64,000 nucleotides of DNA from the NCBI RefSeq assembly GCF_943373825.1, contig NZ_CALSBP010000002.1, positions 1,849,501 through 1,913,500 on the forward strand, read 5' to 3'. The translations under genes and the position numbers were made by a program. The notes beneath the pieces are model-generated. The model was not told the DNA's origin, made no database searches, and saw only the letters and a list, made by a program, of their open reading frames with translations. The stretch comes from Aquimarina spinulae (lineage in GTDB: Bacteria; Bacteroidota; Bacteroidia; Flavobacteriales; Flavobacteriaceae). Positions 17,314 through 27,004 of the stretch are shown piece after piece; positions within the stretch are counted from its first letter, which is position 1, and every line of letters begins with the position of its first letter.

Positions 17314-17365
17314 TACATCATCGCTCCCCTATTTAAATTCGCCGTTCAACAAAAAAACCAAAATC

Positions 17366-18883
17366 ATGATCGTATTAACACAAAAAAAATGGGTGTGTAG
17401 CTGTATTGCACTACTAATGCTTACCCTCTCATTACAAGCGCAGGAAGTTATTATTCCTGATGCCCGATTTAAACAAGCATTATTACGAAATCATAATATT
17501 GACACCAATAACAACGGCAAAATAGAAGTTAGCGAAGCCCAGGCATATACAGGCACTATAACTGTTTCTGGTGGTCCCATATCTAATCTTATTGGTATTG
17601 ATGCTTTTAAGAATATTACAGGTTTATCGATTAGCAAAACTAGTATCAGAGAACTCGATCTTAGCAAAAACACCAAATTAAAAACATTAGTATTCTATAA
17701 AAACTATAAAGTAACCGACTTAGATCTTAGCAAGAACACCAAATTAATAGATATAGATTGTAGCTATAATAAATTAGAATCACTAATGATACTTAGCCGT
17801 GATTTGATCACATTAAATTGTAATTATAATAGACTAAGCAGCTTGTTTCTGCCGAATAGCAGAAAATTACAGAGATTATATTGTAATAATAATAGGATAA
17901 CCGAACTAAAACTAAGCAGACAAAAAGAATTAAAATACCTGCTTTGCGGTAGCAATAAACTAAAGCAGTTGGATATAAGTAAGAATACTAAATTAGAGAA
18001 ATTTTATTGTCCTTTTAACAAACTAACAAGCCTAAATGCAGGTAAGAATACTAAGTTAAATTACCTGTCTTGTGGCAGCAATAGCCTAACAAGTCTAAAT
18101 GTAAGTAAGAATACTAAATTGAATAAATTACTTTGTTTTAACAATAAATTAAAGAATCTAGACGTGAGTAAAAATACTTCTTTGACGCTATTATCATGTA
18201 ATGATAATAATCTAACTAGTCTAAACGTGAGCAAAAACACCAAATTGGAGATTCTGGCATGTAGTCGTAACTCTATAAAAAGCCTGAACGTAAGCAAAAA
18301 CATCAAATTGGAGCAATTATTTTGCATGGAGAATAAATTAACAAGTCTAAATGTAAGTAAGAGTCCTAAATTGAAGAGTTTATATTGTTCTACTAATAAA
18401 TTAAAGAGCTTAGACGTAAGTAAAAATACTAAACTAGAGAAACTATATTGCCAAGTCAATAACCTAACCAGCCTAATAGCATCCAATAATAGTAAATTAG
18501 ACTATATGGATGCTCGACAAAATTCTATTGATTGTATCGTAGGACATCCAGCAAATGGAGCTACATGGTTAAAAGATCCTGAAACAGAATTTTGTCCAGA
18601 AAAATCCAGAACAGCAAAAAAAGAAGAGCTGCATCAAAAAGAGATCACAACTTATCCTAACCCGGTTCAAAATATACTGTATATACAAACTGGTCAGGTA
18701 GAAAAATCACCTGTAACCATAGCGTTAACAACATTAAAAAATGGGAGAAGTAGAGCTATAAAACGTATCCCAGATAACAAAGGCGTAGTCTCTATTGATA
18801 TGAGCGCCTACAAAACAGGATTGTATACTATAAAAATAATAACCAAGGATAGAGTGATCACTCGTAAAATAGTAAAGCAATAA
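17366..18883 (+). CDS. LRR protein with EF-hand-like loop and T9SS sorting domain (paralog 1)
   Basis: From the ATG at 17366 (chosen because all three paralogs share AAAATCATGAT and a signal peptide ending LTLSLQAQ) this is 505 aa. After the signal comes an EF-hand or dockerin-like loop DTNNNGKIEVSE, then about 14 repeats of 21 residues of the form LDVSKNTKLxxLxCxxNxL with one Cys per repeat, then a type IX secretion C-terminal domain (TYPNPVQNILYI ... LYTIKII..RKIVKQ). It is therefore secreted across the outer membrane. Binding or adhesion is likely; no enzyme domain is seen. A longer upstream reading (17276) is not supported. Confidence 0.9.
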   Translation: MIVLTQKKWVCSCIALLMLTLSLQAQEVIIPDARFKQALLRNHNIDTNNNGKIEVSEAQAYTGTITVSGGPISNLIGIDAFKNITGLSISKTSIRELDLSKNTKLKTLVFYKNYKVTDLDLSKNTKLIDIDCSYNKLESLMILSRDLITLNCNYNRLSSLFLPNSRKLQRLYCNNNRITELKLSRQKELKYLLCGSNKLKQLDISKNTKLEKFYCPFNKLTSLNAGKNTKLNYLSCGSNSLTSLNVSKNTKLNKLLCFNNKLKNLDVSKNTSLTLLSCNDNNLTSLNVSKNTKLEILACSRNSIKSLNVSKNIKLEQLFCMENKLTSLNVSKSPKLKSLYCSTNKLKSLDVSKNTKLEKLYCQVNNLTSLIASNNSKLDYMDARQNSIDCIVGHPANGATWLKDPETEFCPEKSRTAKKEELHQKEITTYPNPVQNILYIQTGQVEKSPVTIALTTLKNGRSRAIKRIPDNKGVVSIDMSAYKTGLYTIKIITKDRVITRKIVKQ

Positions 18884-18925
18884 TAATTTTTAGAGTTTCG
18901 AGACAAACAAGGTATTAAACCTAAG

Positions 18926-18966
18926 ATCCCTCTCGACGTCGAATTTGTTTCAGCATTGAGAGGGAT
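18926..18966. repeat. Duplicated intergenic hairpin (copy 1)
   Basis: ATCCCTCTC and GAGAGGGAT can pair around a 23-base loop, between LRR genes 1 and 2. The whole intergenic sequence recurs between genes 2 and 3, where one C in the left arm is T, keeping a G-U pair. Confidence 0.5.
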
Positions 18967-19069
18967 TAGTTTAACTATCTATTTTGAATGCATTGCTCTG
19001 CAGCTTTTCAAAACTGAGTTTCACTATTAAAAAACACTCAGAAGTATCTAAACATAAAAAACCAAAATC

Positions 19070-20272
19070 ATGATCATATTAACACAAAAAAAATGGATAT
19101 GCAGCTGTATTGCATTAGTAACCCTTACCCTCTCACTAAAAGCGCAGGAAGTTATTATTCCTGATACTAAATTTAAACAAGCATTATTACGAAATCACAA
19201 TATTGATACCAATAACAATGGCAAAATAGAAGTTAGCGAAGCTCAAGCGTATACCGGCACAATAACTGTCTCTGGCGGTCCAATATCTAATCTTATTGGT
19301 ATTGATGCTTTTAAAAATATTACGGGTTTATCGATTAGCAAAACCAGTATCAGAGAACTCGATCTTAGCAAAAACACCAAATTAAAAACATTAGCATTTA
19401 ATAGAAACTATAAAGTAACCGATTTAGATCTTAGCAAGAACACCAAATTAATAGATATACGATGTAACCAAAATAATCTAAAATCACTAACAATACTCAG
19501 CCGTGATTTGATCTTCTTAAATTGTAACTTTAATAAACTAAGTAGCTTGTTTCTGCCTAATAGCAGAAAATTACAGAAATTATATTGTAGAGATAATGAG
19601 ATAACCGAACTAAAACTAAGCAGACAAAAAGAATTAAAAGAATTTTCTTGTTCTAGGAATAAAATAACACAATTAGATATAAGTAACAGTACTAAATTAG
19701 AAGGACTATATTGTTATAACAATAAATTAAAAAGCTTAAACATAAGTAAGAATACCAAATTGGAGCAATTATATTGCTTTAACAATAAATTAAAAAGCTT
19801 AAACATAAGCAAGAATACCAAATTGAAGAAATTACTTTGTGATAACAATAAATTAACCAGCCTAATAGCATCCAATAATAGTAAATTAGACTATATGGAT
19901 GCTCGACAAAATTCTATTGATTGTATCGTAGGACATCCAGCAAATGGAGCTACATGGTTAAAAGATCCTGAAACAGAATTTTGTCCAGAAAAATCCAGAA
20001 CAGCAAAAAAAGAAGAGCTGCATCAAAAAGAGATCACAACTTATCCTAACCCGGTTCAAAATATACTGTATATACAAACTGGTCAGGTAGAAAAATCACC
20101 TGTAACCATAGCGTTAACAACATTAAAAAATGGGAGAAGTAGAGCTATAAAACGTATCCCAAATAACAAAGGCGTAGTTTCTATTAATATGAGTGCTTAC
20201 AAAACAGGATTGTATACTCTAAAAATAATAACCAAGGATCGAGTGATCACTCGTAAAATAGTAAAGCAATAA
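19070..20272 (+). CDS. LRR protein with EF-hand-like loop and T9SS sorting domain (paralog 2)
   Basis: A 400-aa sister of the 17366 gene. The first 130 residues and the last 130 (from NNSKLDYMDARQ onward) are nearly identical to paralog 1, while the repeat block is about 100 residues shorter. Two adjacent repeats (about 19721-19846) are near-exact 63-base copies giving LKSLNISKNTKLxxL twice, so repeat number changes by slippage or recombination. Identical ends with a variable centre suggest recent tandem duplication or gene conversion. Like paralog 1 it should be exported by Sec and T9SS. Confidence 0.9.
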   Translation: MIILTQKKWICSCIALVTLTLSLKAQEVIIPDTKFKQALLRNHNIDTNNNGKIEVSEAQAYTGTITVSGGPISNLIGIDAFKNITGLSISKTSIRELDLSKNTKLKTLAFNRNYKVTDLDLSKNTKLIDIRCNQNNLKSLTILSRDLIFLNCNFNKLSSLFLPNSRKLQKLYCRDNEITELKLSRQKELKEFSCSRNKITQLDISNSTKLEGLYCYNNKLKSLNISKNTKLEQLYCFNNKLKSLNISKNTKLKKLLCDNNKLTSLIASNNSKLDYMDARQNSIDCIVGHPANGATWLKDPETEFCPEKSRTAKKEELHQKEITTYPNPVQNILYIQTGQVEKSPVTIALTTLKNGRSRAIKRIPNNKGVVSINMSAYKTGLYTLKIITKDRVITRKIVKQ

Positions 20273-20305
20273 TAATTTTTTAGAATTTCGAAACAAACAA
20301 GGTAT

Positions 20306-20357
20306 TAAACCTAAGATCTCTCTCGATGTTGAACTTGTTTCAGCATTGAGAGGGATT
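20306..20357. repeat. Duplicated intergenic hairpin (copy 2)
   Basis: The stretch between LRR genes 2 and 3 repeats the one between genes 1 and 2 with few changes. It includes the same hairpin (ATCTCTCTC / GAGAGGGAT, with a G-U pair) and the segment TGCATTGCTCTGCAGCTTTT before the start codon. Confidence 0.5.
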
Positions 20358-20449
20358 AGTTCAACTATTTATTTTGAATGCATTGCTCTGCAGCTTTTCA
20401 AAACTGAGTTTCACTAATAAAAATACCCAGAAGTACTAAAACCAAAATC

Positions 20450-21850
20450 ATGATAGTACCAACACACAAAGAATGGATATGCTGTATTGCATTACTTATA
20501 CTTACCCTCTCGCTACAAGCCCAGGAAGTTATTATTCCTAATCCCCTTTTTAAAAAAGCATTACTAGAAGATCACAATATTGACACCAATAACAATGGTA
20601 AAATAGAAATTAGCGAAGCCGAGGCATATACAGATTTTATTTATATTAATAACAATTTAATATTCAATATTAATGGCATTAATGCTTTTAAAAATATTAC
20701 AAGTTTATCAATTAAAAATACCAGCATCAGAAGAATTGATCTTAGCAAAAACACTAAGTTAAAAACATTAGTATTCTATAAAAACTTCAACGTAACTACT
20801 TTAGATTTAAGTAAAAACACAAAATTAGATTACATAGATTGTTACAGAAATAACCTAAGATCTCTAACGGTACTCAGCCCCAACTTAAAGACACTACGCT
20901 GTGGTGGTAACAAGTTAACAAAGCTGAGCTTACCTAATAGCGGAAAATTAGAATATTTGACTTGTTATAATAACAGTATAACCGAACTAAAACTAAACAA
21001 TCTAAATAAATTAGAAGTATTGTATTGTTATAAAAACAAACTAAAGCACTTAGATTTAAGTAAAAATACCAAATTAAAAAGTTTACGTTGTGATGATAAC
21101 AAATTAGAAAATCTAAGTATAGATAAAAATATCAAATTAAAATCCTTAGGGTGTAGTGATAACAAATTAAAAAGCTTAAACGTAAGAAAGAACACTAAAC
21201 TGTGGCAACTATATGCTTCTACTAATAAATTAACAAGTCTTGACGTAAGTAAAAACACTTCTTTGGAGTATTTTATATGTGCTAATAATAAACTAACCCA
21301 CTTGAATACAGATAAGAATATCGAATTAAAACAGTTAGACTGTAATACCAATAACATAAAAAGTTTAAGCGTAAGAAAGAACACTAAACTAGAGAAACTA
21401 TATTGCCAAGACAATAACCTAACTGTCCTGATAGCATCCAATAATAGTAAATTAAACTATATGGATGCTCGACAAAATTCTATTGATTGTATCTTGGGCC
21501 ATCCAGCAAATGGAGCTACATGGAAAAAAGATCCTGAAACAGAATTTTGCCAAAAAAAGCCCATAGTTATTTCCAGAACAGCAAAAAAAGAAGAGCTGTA
21601 TCAAAAAGAGAGCATAACCTATCCTAATCCGGTTCAAAATATACTGTACATACAAACTGGTCAGGTAGAAAAATCACCTGCCACTATAACCTTAACAGCA
21701 TTAAACAACGGGAAAAGTAATACTAAAAAACGTATTCCAAATAGTAAAGGTGTAGTCTCTATTAATATGAGTGCCTACAAAACAGGATTGTATACTATAA
21801 AAATAATAACCAAGGATCGAGTGATCACTCGTAAAATAGCAAAGCAATAA
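20450..21850 (+). CDS. LRR protein with EF-hand-like loop and T9SS sorting domain (paralog 3)
   Basis: A 466-aa paralog, the most divergent of the three. The signal peptide, the DTNNNGKIEISEAE loop and the T9SS domain (TYPNPVQNILYI to RKIAKQ) are kept. The repeats include more varied units (LSIDKNIKLKSLGCSDNKL, LNVRKNTKLWQLYASTNKL). There is an insertion KPIVI before the linker SRTAKKEEL. It is the last gene of the array and is followed by a strong terminator at 21886, so the three may be read as one transcript. Confidence 0.9.
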   Translation: MIVPTHKEWICCIALLILTLSLQAQEVIIPNPLFKKALLEDHNIDTNNNGKIEISEAEAYTDFIYINNNLIFNINGINAFKNITSLSIKNTSIRRIDLSKNTKLKTLVFYKNFNVTTLDLSKNTKLDYIDCYRNNLRSLTVLSPNLKTLRCGGNKLTKLSLPNSGKLEYLTCYNNSITELKLNNLNKLEVLYCYKNKLKHLDLSKNTKLKSLRCDDNKLENLSIDKNIKLKSLGCSDNKLKSLNVRKNTKLWQLYASTNKLTSLDVSKNTSLEYFICANNKLTHLNTDKNIELKQLDCNTNNIKSLSVRKNTKLEKLYCQDNNLTVLIASNNSKLNYMDARQNSIDCILGHPANGATWKKDPETEFCQKKPIVISRTAKKEELYQKESITYPNPVQNILYIQTGQVEKSPATITLTALNNGKSNTKKRIPNSKGVVSINMSAYKTGLYTIKIITKDRVITRKIAKQ

Positions 21851-21885
21851 AAGAAGTATTAAAACCCAGGGTAAACAAAAAAAGT

Positions 21886-21922
21886 AAAACTGCCTGAGAA
21901 GCTTTTTCTCAGGCAGTTTTTT
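21886..21922 (+). terminator. Terminator after the LRR array
   Basis: AAAACTGCCTGAGAA pairs perfectly with TTCTCAGGCAGTTTT around a 5-base loop, followed by T residues; 36 bases after the stop of paralog 3. Confidence 0.92.
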
Positions 21923-22097
21923 GTGGTACCAAAAACACATCCCTCCTGTTCGATATAAAGTAGTAACCCTTACAAAGTCACCATTTTTTAGATTCATTCT
22001 AAATTAATCCAGCTACTTAAGTTCTTATATTTATATACGACTTACTGACCGAAGTGTTCACTTCTTAGTAAATATTGACAACCAACAATTATCTTTT

Positions 22098-23399
22098 ATG
22101 GAACACATTGCAATTATCGGAAATGGAATTTCAGGAGTTACTGCTGCCAGGCATATACGTAAAATGTCTGACAAAAGAATCACTATCATATCTGCCGAGA
22201 CCGAATATTTCTTTTCACGTACTGCTCTTATGTATATTTATATGGGACATATGAAATTCGAACATACTCAACCTTATGAAAACTGGTTTTGGGAGAAAAA
22301 CAGAATCGAACTTAAAAATGGTTTTGTTTCCGAAGTTAATCATCAGGCTAATGAACTTGTATTTGCGAGCGGAGAGGTCATGGCATATGATAAACTTATT
22401 ATTGCAGTAGGTTCTAAACCCAATAAATTTGGTTGGCCGGGTCAGGATCTTGATGGAGTCATGGGTATGTATCATAAACAAGACCTTGAAAATCTAGAAA
22501 AACACGCCCCCAATAATAAAGTATGTAACCGTGCTGTAATTGTTGGAGGAGGATTAATCGGTATAGAATTGGCAGAAATGCTTCATTCTCGTAATATTCC
22601 GGTTACATTTTTGGTACGCGAAAATAGTTTTTGGGATGCTGTCTTACCTGCTGGTGAAAGCGGAATGATTAATAGGCATATCCAAAATCATCATATAGAC
22701 CTTAGATTAGGTGTAAACTTAAAAGAAATAGTTGCAGATGATAACGGTAAAGTTAAAGCTGTAGTCGTACAAGAAACAGGAGAAGTCATTGATTGTAATG
22801 TCGTTGGATTAACACCGGGTGTATCTCCTAATGTAGATTTCTTAAAAGATTCTGGTATCGAATTAGGTCGAGGTGTAAAAGTGAATAGATTTCTCGAAAC
22901 CAATATCCCTAATATTTATGCTATTGGTGATTGTGCAGAACAACACGAACCCATAGGAAATCGCCGTCCTATTGAAGCCGTGTGGTATACCGGTCGTATG
23001 ATGGGAGAAACACTAGCACAGACTATCTGCGGAAACAAAACCGAATACAAACCAGGACATTGGTTTAATAGTGCAAAATTTCTTGATATCGAATATCAAA
23101 CTTATGGTTGGGTATTTGGTAGACCCAAAGAATACGAACAGCAGTTTCATTGGATACACGAGGATGATACCAAATGCATTACAGTATCCTATCATAAAGA
23201 AACCGCAGAGTTTTTAGGAATCAATACATTCGGAATCAGAATGCGACACGAAGTTTTTGATCGTTGGCTTACAGAAAAAAGAGATGTGAATTATGTGATG
23301 CAACATCTTGCAGAAGCCAATTTTGATCCAGAATTCTATTCGGTCTATGAGTCTGATATTCTTTCGGCTTATAAAAAATCACAGCTTCAAACCGCTTAA
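22098..23399 (+). CDS. FAD/NAD(P)-dependent oxidoreductase (nitrite/rubredoxin reductase-like fold)
   Basis: A 433-aa pyridine nucleotide-disulfide-type reductase. FAD binding is at HIAIIGNGISGVTAARHI, NAD(P) binding at RAVIVGGGLIGIELAEML, and the second FAD motif at NIYAIGDCAEQ. A C-terminal extension (WVFGRPKEYEQQFHWIHEDDTKCITVSY) replaces a dimer domain. There is no redox-active CxxC, so it is of the ferredoxin/rubredoxin reductase class. The next gene, 80 bases on, is a membrane Fe-S protein of NapH type, so the pair probably moves electrons from NAD(P)H to a membrane or periplasmic acceptor (inference). Confidence 0.87.
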   Translation: MEHIAIIGNGISGVTAARHIRKMSDKRITIISAETEYFFSRTALMYIYMGHMKFEHTQPYENWFWEKNRIELKNGFVSEVNHQANELVFASGEVMAYDKLIIAVGSKPNKFGWPGQDLDGVMGMYHKQDLENLEKHAPNNKVCNRAVIVGGGLIGIELAEMLHSRNIPVTFLVRENSFWDAVLPAGESGMINRHIQNHHIDLRLGVNLKEIVADDNGKVKAVVVQETGEVIDCNVVGLTPGVSPNVDFLKDSGIELGRGVKVNRFLETNIPNIYAIGDCAEQHEPIGNRRPIEAVWYTGRMMGETLAQTICGNKTEYKPGHWFNSAKFLDIEYQTYGWVFGRPKEYEQQFHWIHEDDTKCITVSYHKETAEFLGINTFGIRMRHEVFDRWLTEKRDVNYVMQHLAEANFDPEFYSVYESDILSAYKKSQLQTA

Positions 23400-23479
23400 A
23401 AAATAAATTATAGATTTCATAGACTTACTGAACCAACCTTTTTCAATATTTCTTGTGAAGTCCAACTAAAAAATATACG

Positions 23480-25081
23480 ATGAGTAACAAATTAGATCAT
23501 AGCATGTCTCTTGCAACTCCCAATGTCAAAGGGGTTTCAATACAGCAAAAAATAGCGTTGGCCATAGGTTTGGTTGGACTCTTCATTCTGACTCTTGCCA
23601 TTTTTAATACTAATTTCCCAAATCAAGGAGTATTTTTAACCCTTTCTCTGGTGTTAATTACAGCAGGTACCCTATTATTTGCAAACGATTTATATTTAAA
23701 AAAATTAGAAGGAATCAAAAATGATGGAGTCTGGTTTAAGTCTATCTCATCTCGAGGTATTTTGGGATGGCTCACAGGTGTAGGACTAACCGCTTTTTAT
23801 ATTGTATTATATTTTTATGCAGAATTGCTGGGATTAGGCACTAATGGTGAAGCCAATACTGGATTAGTAGCTTTATTCGATCCTCTAAGTAGAATTTTAA
23901 GTGGCAACCCTGCAAGCCAATGGTTTGTATACGGAACATTGTATACTATTGCCATCATTGCTTTTGGATATAAATTCATTCTAAAATACAGACATAATCG
24001 CTATCAACAGATACGAACTGTTTCGGTAATGTTTTTTCAACTTGGATTCGCATTCCTGATTCCAGAGTTTATGGCAAGATTAAACACTAGTCCAGACTAC
24101 AATCTTCCTTATTACGATTTAAAAAGTATGTGGCCTCTTAATTATTATCTATTTGATGGATGGTCTCTTGATGGCCTTTTATCATCACAAAACCTTGGTC
24201 TGGGAATGTTGATTTTTGGGGTGGTCACTATATTTGTAATCAGCCCTATTTTAACCTACAAATTTGGAAAAAGATGGTACTGTTCCTGGGTTTGTGGTTG
24301 TGGTGGATTAGCAGAGACTGCAGGAGACTCTTTTAGACAATTATCAAGTAAAAAAATGAGTGCCTGGAAACTAGAACGTTGGTTAATCCATACCGTTTTA
24401 GTCTTTTCTGTAGTGATGACTATGGCCATGATATATACATATCTGGGTAGTGATCCAAATAAATACTGGTTAACCCGAGGTACTTTCCTCGTAGGGGCGG
24501 CCACTATTCTGACTCTTGTTTTTGCGGTAGTAATGGTTTTTAAAAGAAAAGAGTTAGGTAAAGATGCCAGATACGGTGCAATTGGATACTTTGTAATTAT
24601 AATTTCATTTCTGGTAATGCATTATACCGGTACTACAAACGAAGTATTTTTTATCAAATCCGGGAGTCTTAGATCGGCATATGGCTTATACATTGGTTCT
24701 ATATTTTCTGGTGTTATCGGTACTGGTTTCTATCCTATTTTGGGTAACCGTGCCTGGTGTAGATTTGGTTGTCCTATGGCGGCAATCCTTGGGTTTCAAC
24801 AACGTTTATTTTCTAGATTTAGAATTACTACCAATGGTGGGCAATGTATATCCTGTGGCAATTGCTCTACCTATTGCGAAATGGGAATCGATGTACGTTC
24901 CTATGCTCAAAAAGGTGAAAACATAGTACGATCCAGCTGTGTAGGTTGCGGAGTTTGTTCTGCAGTTTGCCCACGAGGGGTACTAAAACTTGAGAATGAT
25001 ACATTAGACGGCCGTATCAATTCTAATGAGATTTTGTTAGGTAATGATGTAGACTTAATGGATTTTGTAAATAAAAAATAA
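23480..25081 (+). CDS. Membrane 4Fe-4S protein, NapH/RdxA-like
   Basis: A 533-aa protein with about ten hydrophobic segments. Two short Cys motifs lie in cytoplasmic loops (WYCSWVCGCGG and WCRFGCPMAA), as in NapH and NosR. Near the C terminus two full 4Fe-4S sites read CISCGNCSTYCEMGID and CVGCGVCSAVCPRG. Such proteins pass electrons through the inner membrane. The gene follows the FAD oxidoreductase and ends at a hairpin at 25127. It is longer at the N terminus than typical NapH (an additional set of four helices). Confidence 0.85.
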   Translation: MSNKLDHSMSLATPNVKGVSIQQKIALAIGLVGLFILTLAIFNTNFPNQGVFLTLSLVLITAGTLLFANDLYLKKLEGIKNDGVWFKSISSRGILGWLTGVGLTAFYIVLYFYAELLGLGTNGEANTGLVALFDPLSRILSGNPASQWFVYGTLYTIAIIAFGYKFILKYRHNRYQQIRTVSVMFFQLGFAFLIPEFMARLNTSPDYNLPYYDLKSMWPLNYYLFDGWSLDGLLSSQNLGLGMLIFGVVTIFVISPILTYKFGKRWYCSWVCGCGGLAETAGDSFRQLSSKKMSAWKLERWLIHTVLVFSVVMTMAMIYTYLGSDPNKYWLTRGTFLVGAATILTLVFAVVMVFKRKELGKDARYGAIGYFVIIISFLVMHYTGTTNEVFFIKSGSLRSAYGLYIGSIFSGVIGTGFYPILGNRAWCRFGCPMAAILGFQQRLFSRFRITTNGGQCISCGNCSTYCEMGIDVRSYAQKGENIVRSSCVGCGVCSAVCPRGVLKLENDTLDGRINSNEILLGNDVDLMDFVNKK

Positions 25082-25126
25082 TATCACATACATTACTTAC
25101 GTATGGTAAATAATAGAGCATCAAAA

Positions 25127-25160
25127 TATATAAACCTCGCTATATAACGAGGTTTATATA
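25127..25160 (+). terminator. Hairpin after the NapH-like gene
   Basis: A perfect 13-base stem TATATAAACCTCG / CGAGGTTTATATA with an 8-base loop. The T run is weak. Confidence 0.65.
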
Positions 25161-25243
25161 TTATAGAACAATCGACTTCTATAATGTGTATTGGTATAAT
25201 TATTGAGGATTCCTCTCACTAATTTAAATATGTATTATACCCT

Positions 25244-26701
25244 ATGAAAAATTCTCTGTTCTTACTTCTTTTTTTATGTTTTATTCCTTGCGTTTCGCAA
25301 ACCTTAAAAATAGACGAATTAACATCAGATGATTACCTCTCTGATTTGTCTTTATTAAATCAACTTATAAAAAAACAACATCCAAATCCTTATAAAATAA
25401 TCTCTGAAAAAGAGCAGTTAAAGGAAAAAAAACAGGCTATAGCTCTATTAAAAAAAACGCCTTCATATCCTAATTTCCTAAAATGTATCAATAGAATTGG
25501 TGATGGGCATTTGGCATACGGTCCCCCTGATGAGTTTACCTACGACATGATCGAAAATTCATCTTTTTTCCCTTTCCCTGTATTTGTCAAAGGCCATAGA
25601 ATATTTACCAATATAAAGAGCAAAATACTTCCTTATGGTACAGAAATAACCAGGATTCAAAATATTGCTACACAAGAATTAGTAGACAGAATGAATAAAC
25701 ATATTCATGGAGATAATTATAATGTGACCAAAACGGCGTCAGAACTCACTTCTTCGTTCCCTTTGTACTTCTCTAATCTTATTGAGAGAAACCCAAAAAC
25801 ATTTAAAATCGAATATTTAGATATAAAGACCAAAGATGTAAAAACGATAACCTTATCCTCTATCGATTATTACGAACTATACAGAATAGACAAGCTATCT
25901 ATTTTACCTATTAATAAATTAGAAAAGGAGAGTACCATACACCCTCATTATTATAAAGAGAAAAAATTTGGTGTACTCACCGTAAATACTTTCGATCTTA
26001 CAGAAACTTATGCGTATGATGAGTTTAGCAAGTTTTTTAAGCGAGTTAATAAAGAAAAGTACAATAACGTTGCTATTGATCTAAGAAATAACGAAGGAGG
26101 TAATCCAAATATAGCTGCTTTGTTATTTTCATTTATTACAGATTCTAGTTTTAAAAATATATTTAATTATAGAGCTTCTAGTATTAAAATTGAAAAAGAA
26201 AACTTGCTTAACGATTACGGTAATCCAGTCGGAGAAGATGAAATACGAGGTTTTGAAAACTTCTTATATCAAAGGTTTAACGAAACAAAAGACAGCCTCT
26301 ATATTGGTAATGATAGACTAAAGGAAGGAGTATTAGAAAATTTCCCTGCAGATAAAGATAATTTTAAAGGTAATGTATATCTAATTGTAGGAGGGCAAAC
26401 TTTTTCTGCTGCTGTTTATTTTGCTAAACTATTTAAAGATCACAATAGAGGAAAAATTATTGGAGAAGAAACCGGAGGTAATGAAAATTCAACCTTTGCA
26501 GGGTATTTTTTAACTTATAAACTCCCAAAAACAAAGTTACAGGTAAGAATTCCAATAACAGAGTTATTTTTTGACAAGAACACAACATCAAAACATGGAA
26601 TTATACCAGACAATAAAATTCCTATGCAAAAATATTTAGAGTACTCTCATTTGGAAAAAGATCCCGAAATACAATTTTTATTTGATACGTATTTACATTA
26701 A
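25244..26701 (+). CDS. S41-family peptidase (tail-specific protease type), secreted
   Basis: A 485-aa protein with a signal peptide (MKNSLFLLLFLCFIPCVS). The S41 core is at the C-terminal half: NVAIDLRNNEGGNPNIAALL, then the catalytic Ser in GGQTFSAAVYFAKLF, and RGKIIGEETGGNENSTFAGY after it. The N-terminal half has no clear PDZ domain; it contains a helical bundle (LSLLNQLIKKQHPNPYKI) and INRIGDGHLAYG, as in Bacteroidota peptidases of this family. It stands alone with its own terminator at 26718. Its substrate is unknown. Confidence 0.85.
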   Translation: MKNSLFLLLFLCFIPCVSQTLKIDELTSDDYLSDLSLLNQLIKKQHPNPYKIISEKEQLKEKKQAIALLKKTPSYPNFLKCINRIGDGHLAYGPPDEFTYDMIENSSFFPFPVFVKGHRIFTNIKSKILPYGTEITRIQNIATQELVDRMNKHIHGDNYNVTKTASELTSSFPLYFSNLIERNPKTFKIEYLDIKTKDVKTITLSSIDYYELYRIDKLSILPINKLEKESTIHPHYYKEKKFGVLTVNTFDLTETYAYDEFSKFFKRVNKEKYNNVAIDLRNNEGGNPNIAALLFSFITDSSFKNIFNYRASSIKIEKENLLNDYGNPVGEDEIRGFENFLYQRFNETKDSLYIGNDRLKEGVLENFPADKDNFKGNVYLIVGGQTFSAAVYFAKLFKDHNRGKIIGEETGGNENSTFAGYFLTYKLPKTKLQVRIPITELFFDKNTTSKHGIIPDNKIPMQKYLEYSHLEKDPEIQFLFDTYLH

Positions 26702-27004
26702 AACAAGTAGTATTTGTCACATCATAGAGTTAGAATAAAAGTCTGATTCTATGGTGTGATCCCAAAAAAATCTCTCGAAATCATCAGTTCATATATAGAT
26801 TCACCGTTATACAAAGTCAAAATAACAACTAATATGTATAGTTTTTTATAATTGTAAATCTATGAAACCATAACAAAGCATTTCAAATATTAAATGATTA
26901 TATTCAGAGTTCAAACTCTGATGTAGTTTTTTTATCAAATAATTTTAAAAAAATGTTAGTATGGGTATTTACTTTCGTCTAAGAGTCCATATAAAACTGT
27001 TACC
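26702..27004. other. Intergenic region with two hairpins and a possible promoter
   Basis: This 303-base gap holds the terminator at 26718, a second hairpin (TCAGAGT / ACTCTGA, 26904-26921, followed by a T run), and TACTTTCG at 26970-26977, a near-consensus -7 box before the MORN-like gene. No ORF is seen. Confidence 0.55.
26718..26759 (+). terminator. Terminator after the S41 peptidase gene
   Basis: A 17-base stem (CACATCATAGAGTTAGA / TCTGATTCTATGGTGTG, three G-U pairs) with an 8-base loop. No strong T run. Confidence 0.6.

Noticed and set aside
17276-17365. The longer N terminus for the first LRR protein
   Set aside because: It would place a 30-residue hydrophilic stretch (over the 17279 hairpin) before the signal peptide, and the two paralogs start at the later ATG.
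17726-18470. A CRISPR array or DNA satellite in the LRR genes
   Set aside because: The period is 63 bases and follows codons; the repeat is protein-coding with no spacer-like unique segments and no cas genes.
18061-18486. A 141-codon minus-strand frame within the first LRR gene (and one like it at 21028-21441)
   Set aside because: It is the shadow of the 63-base LRR repeats; composition is Leu/Phe-rich with no start context, and the plus-strand protein is clearly real.
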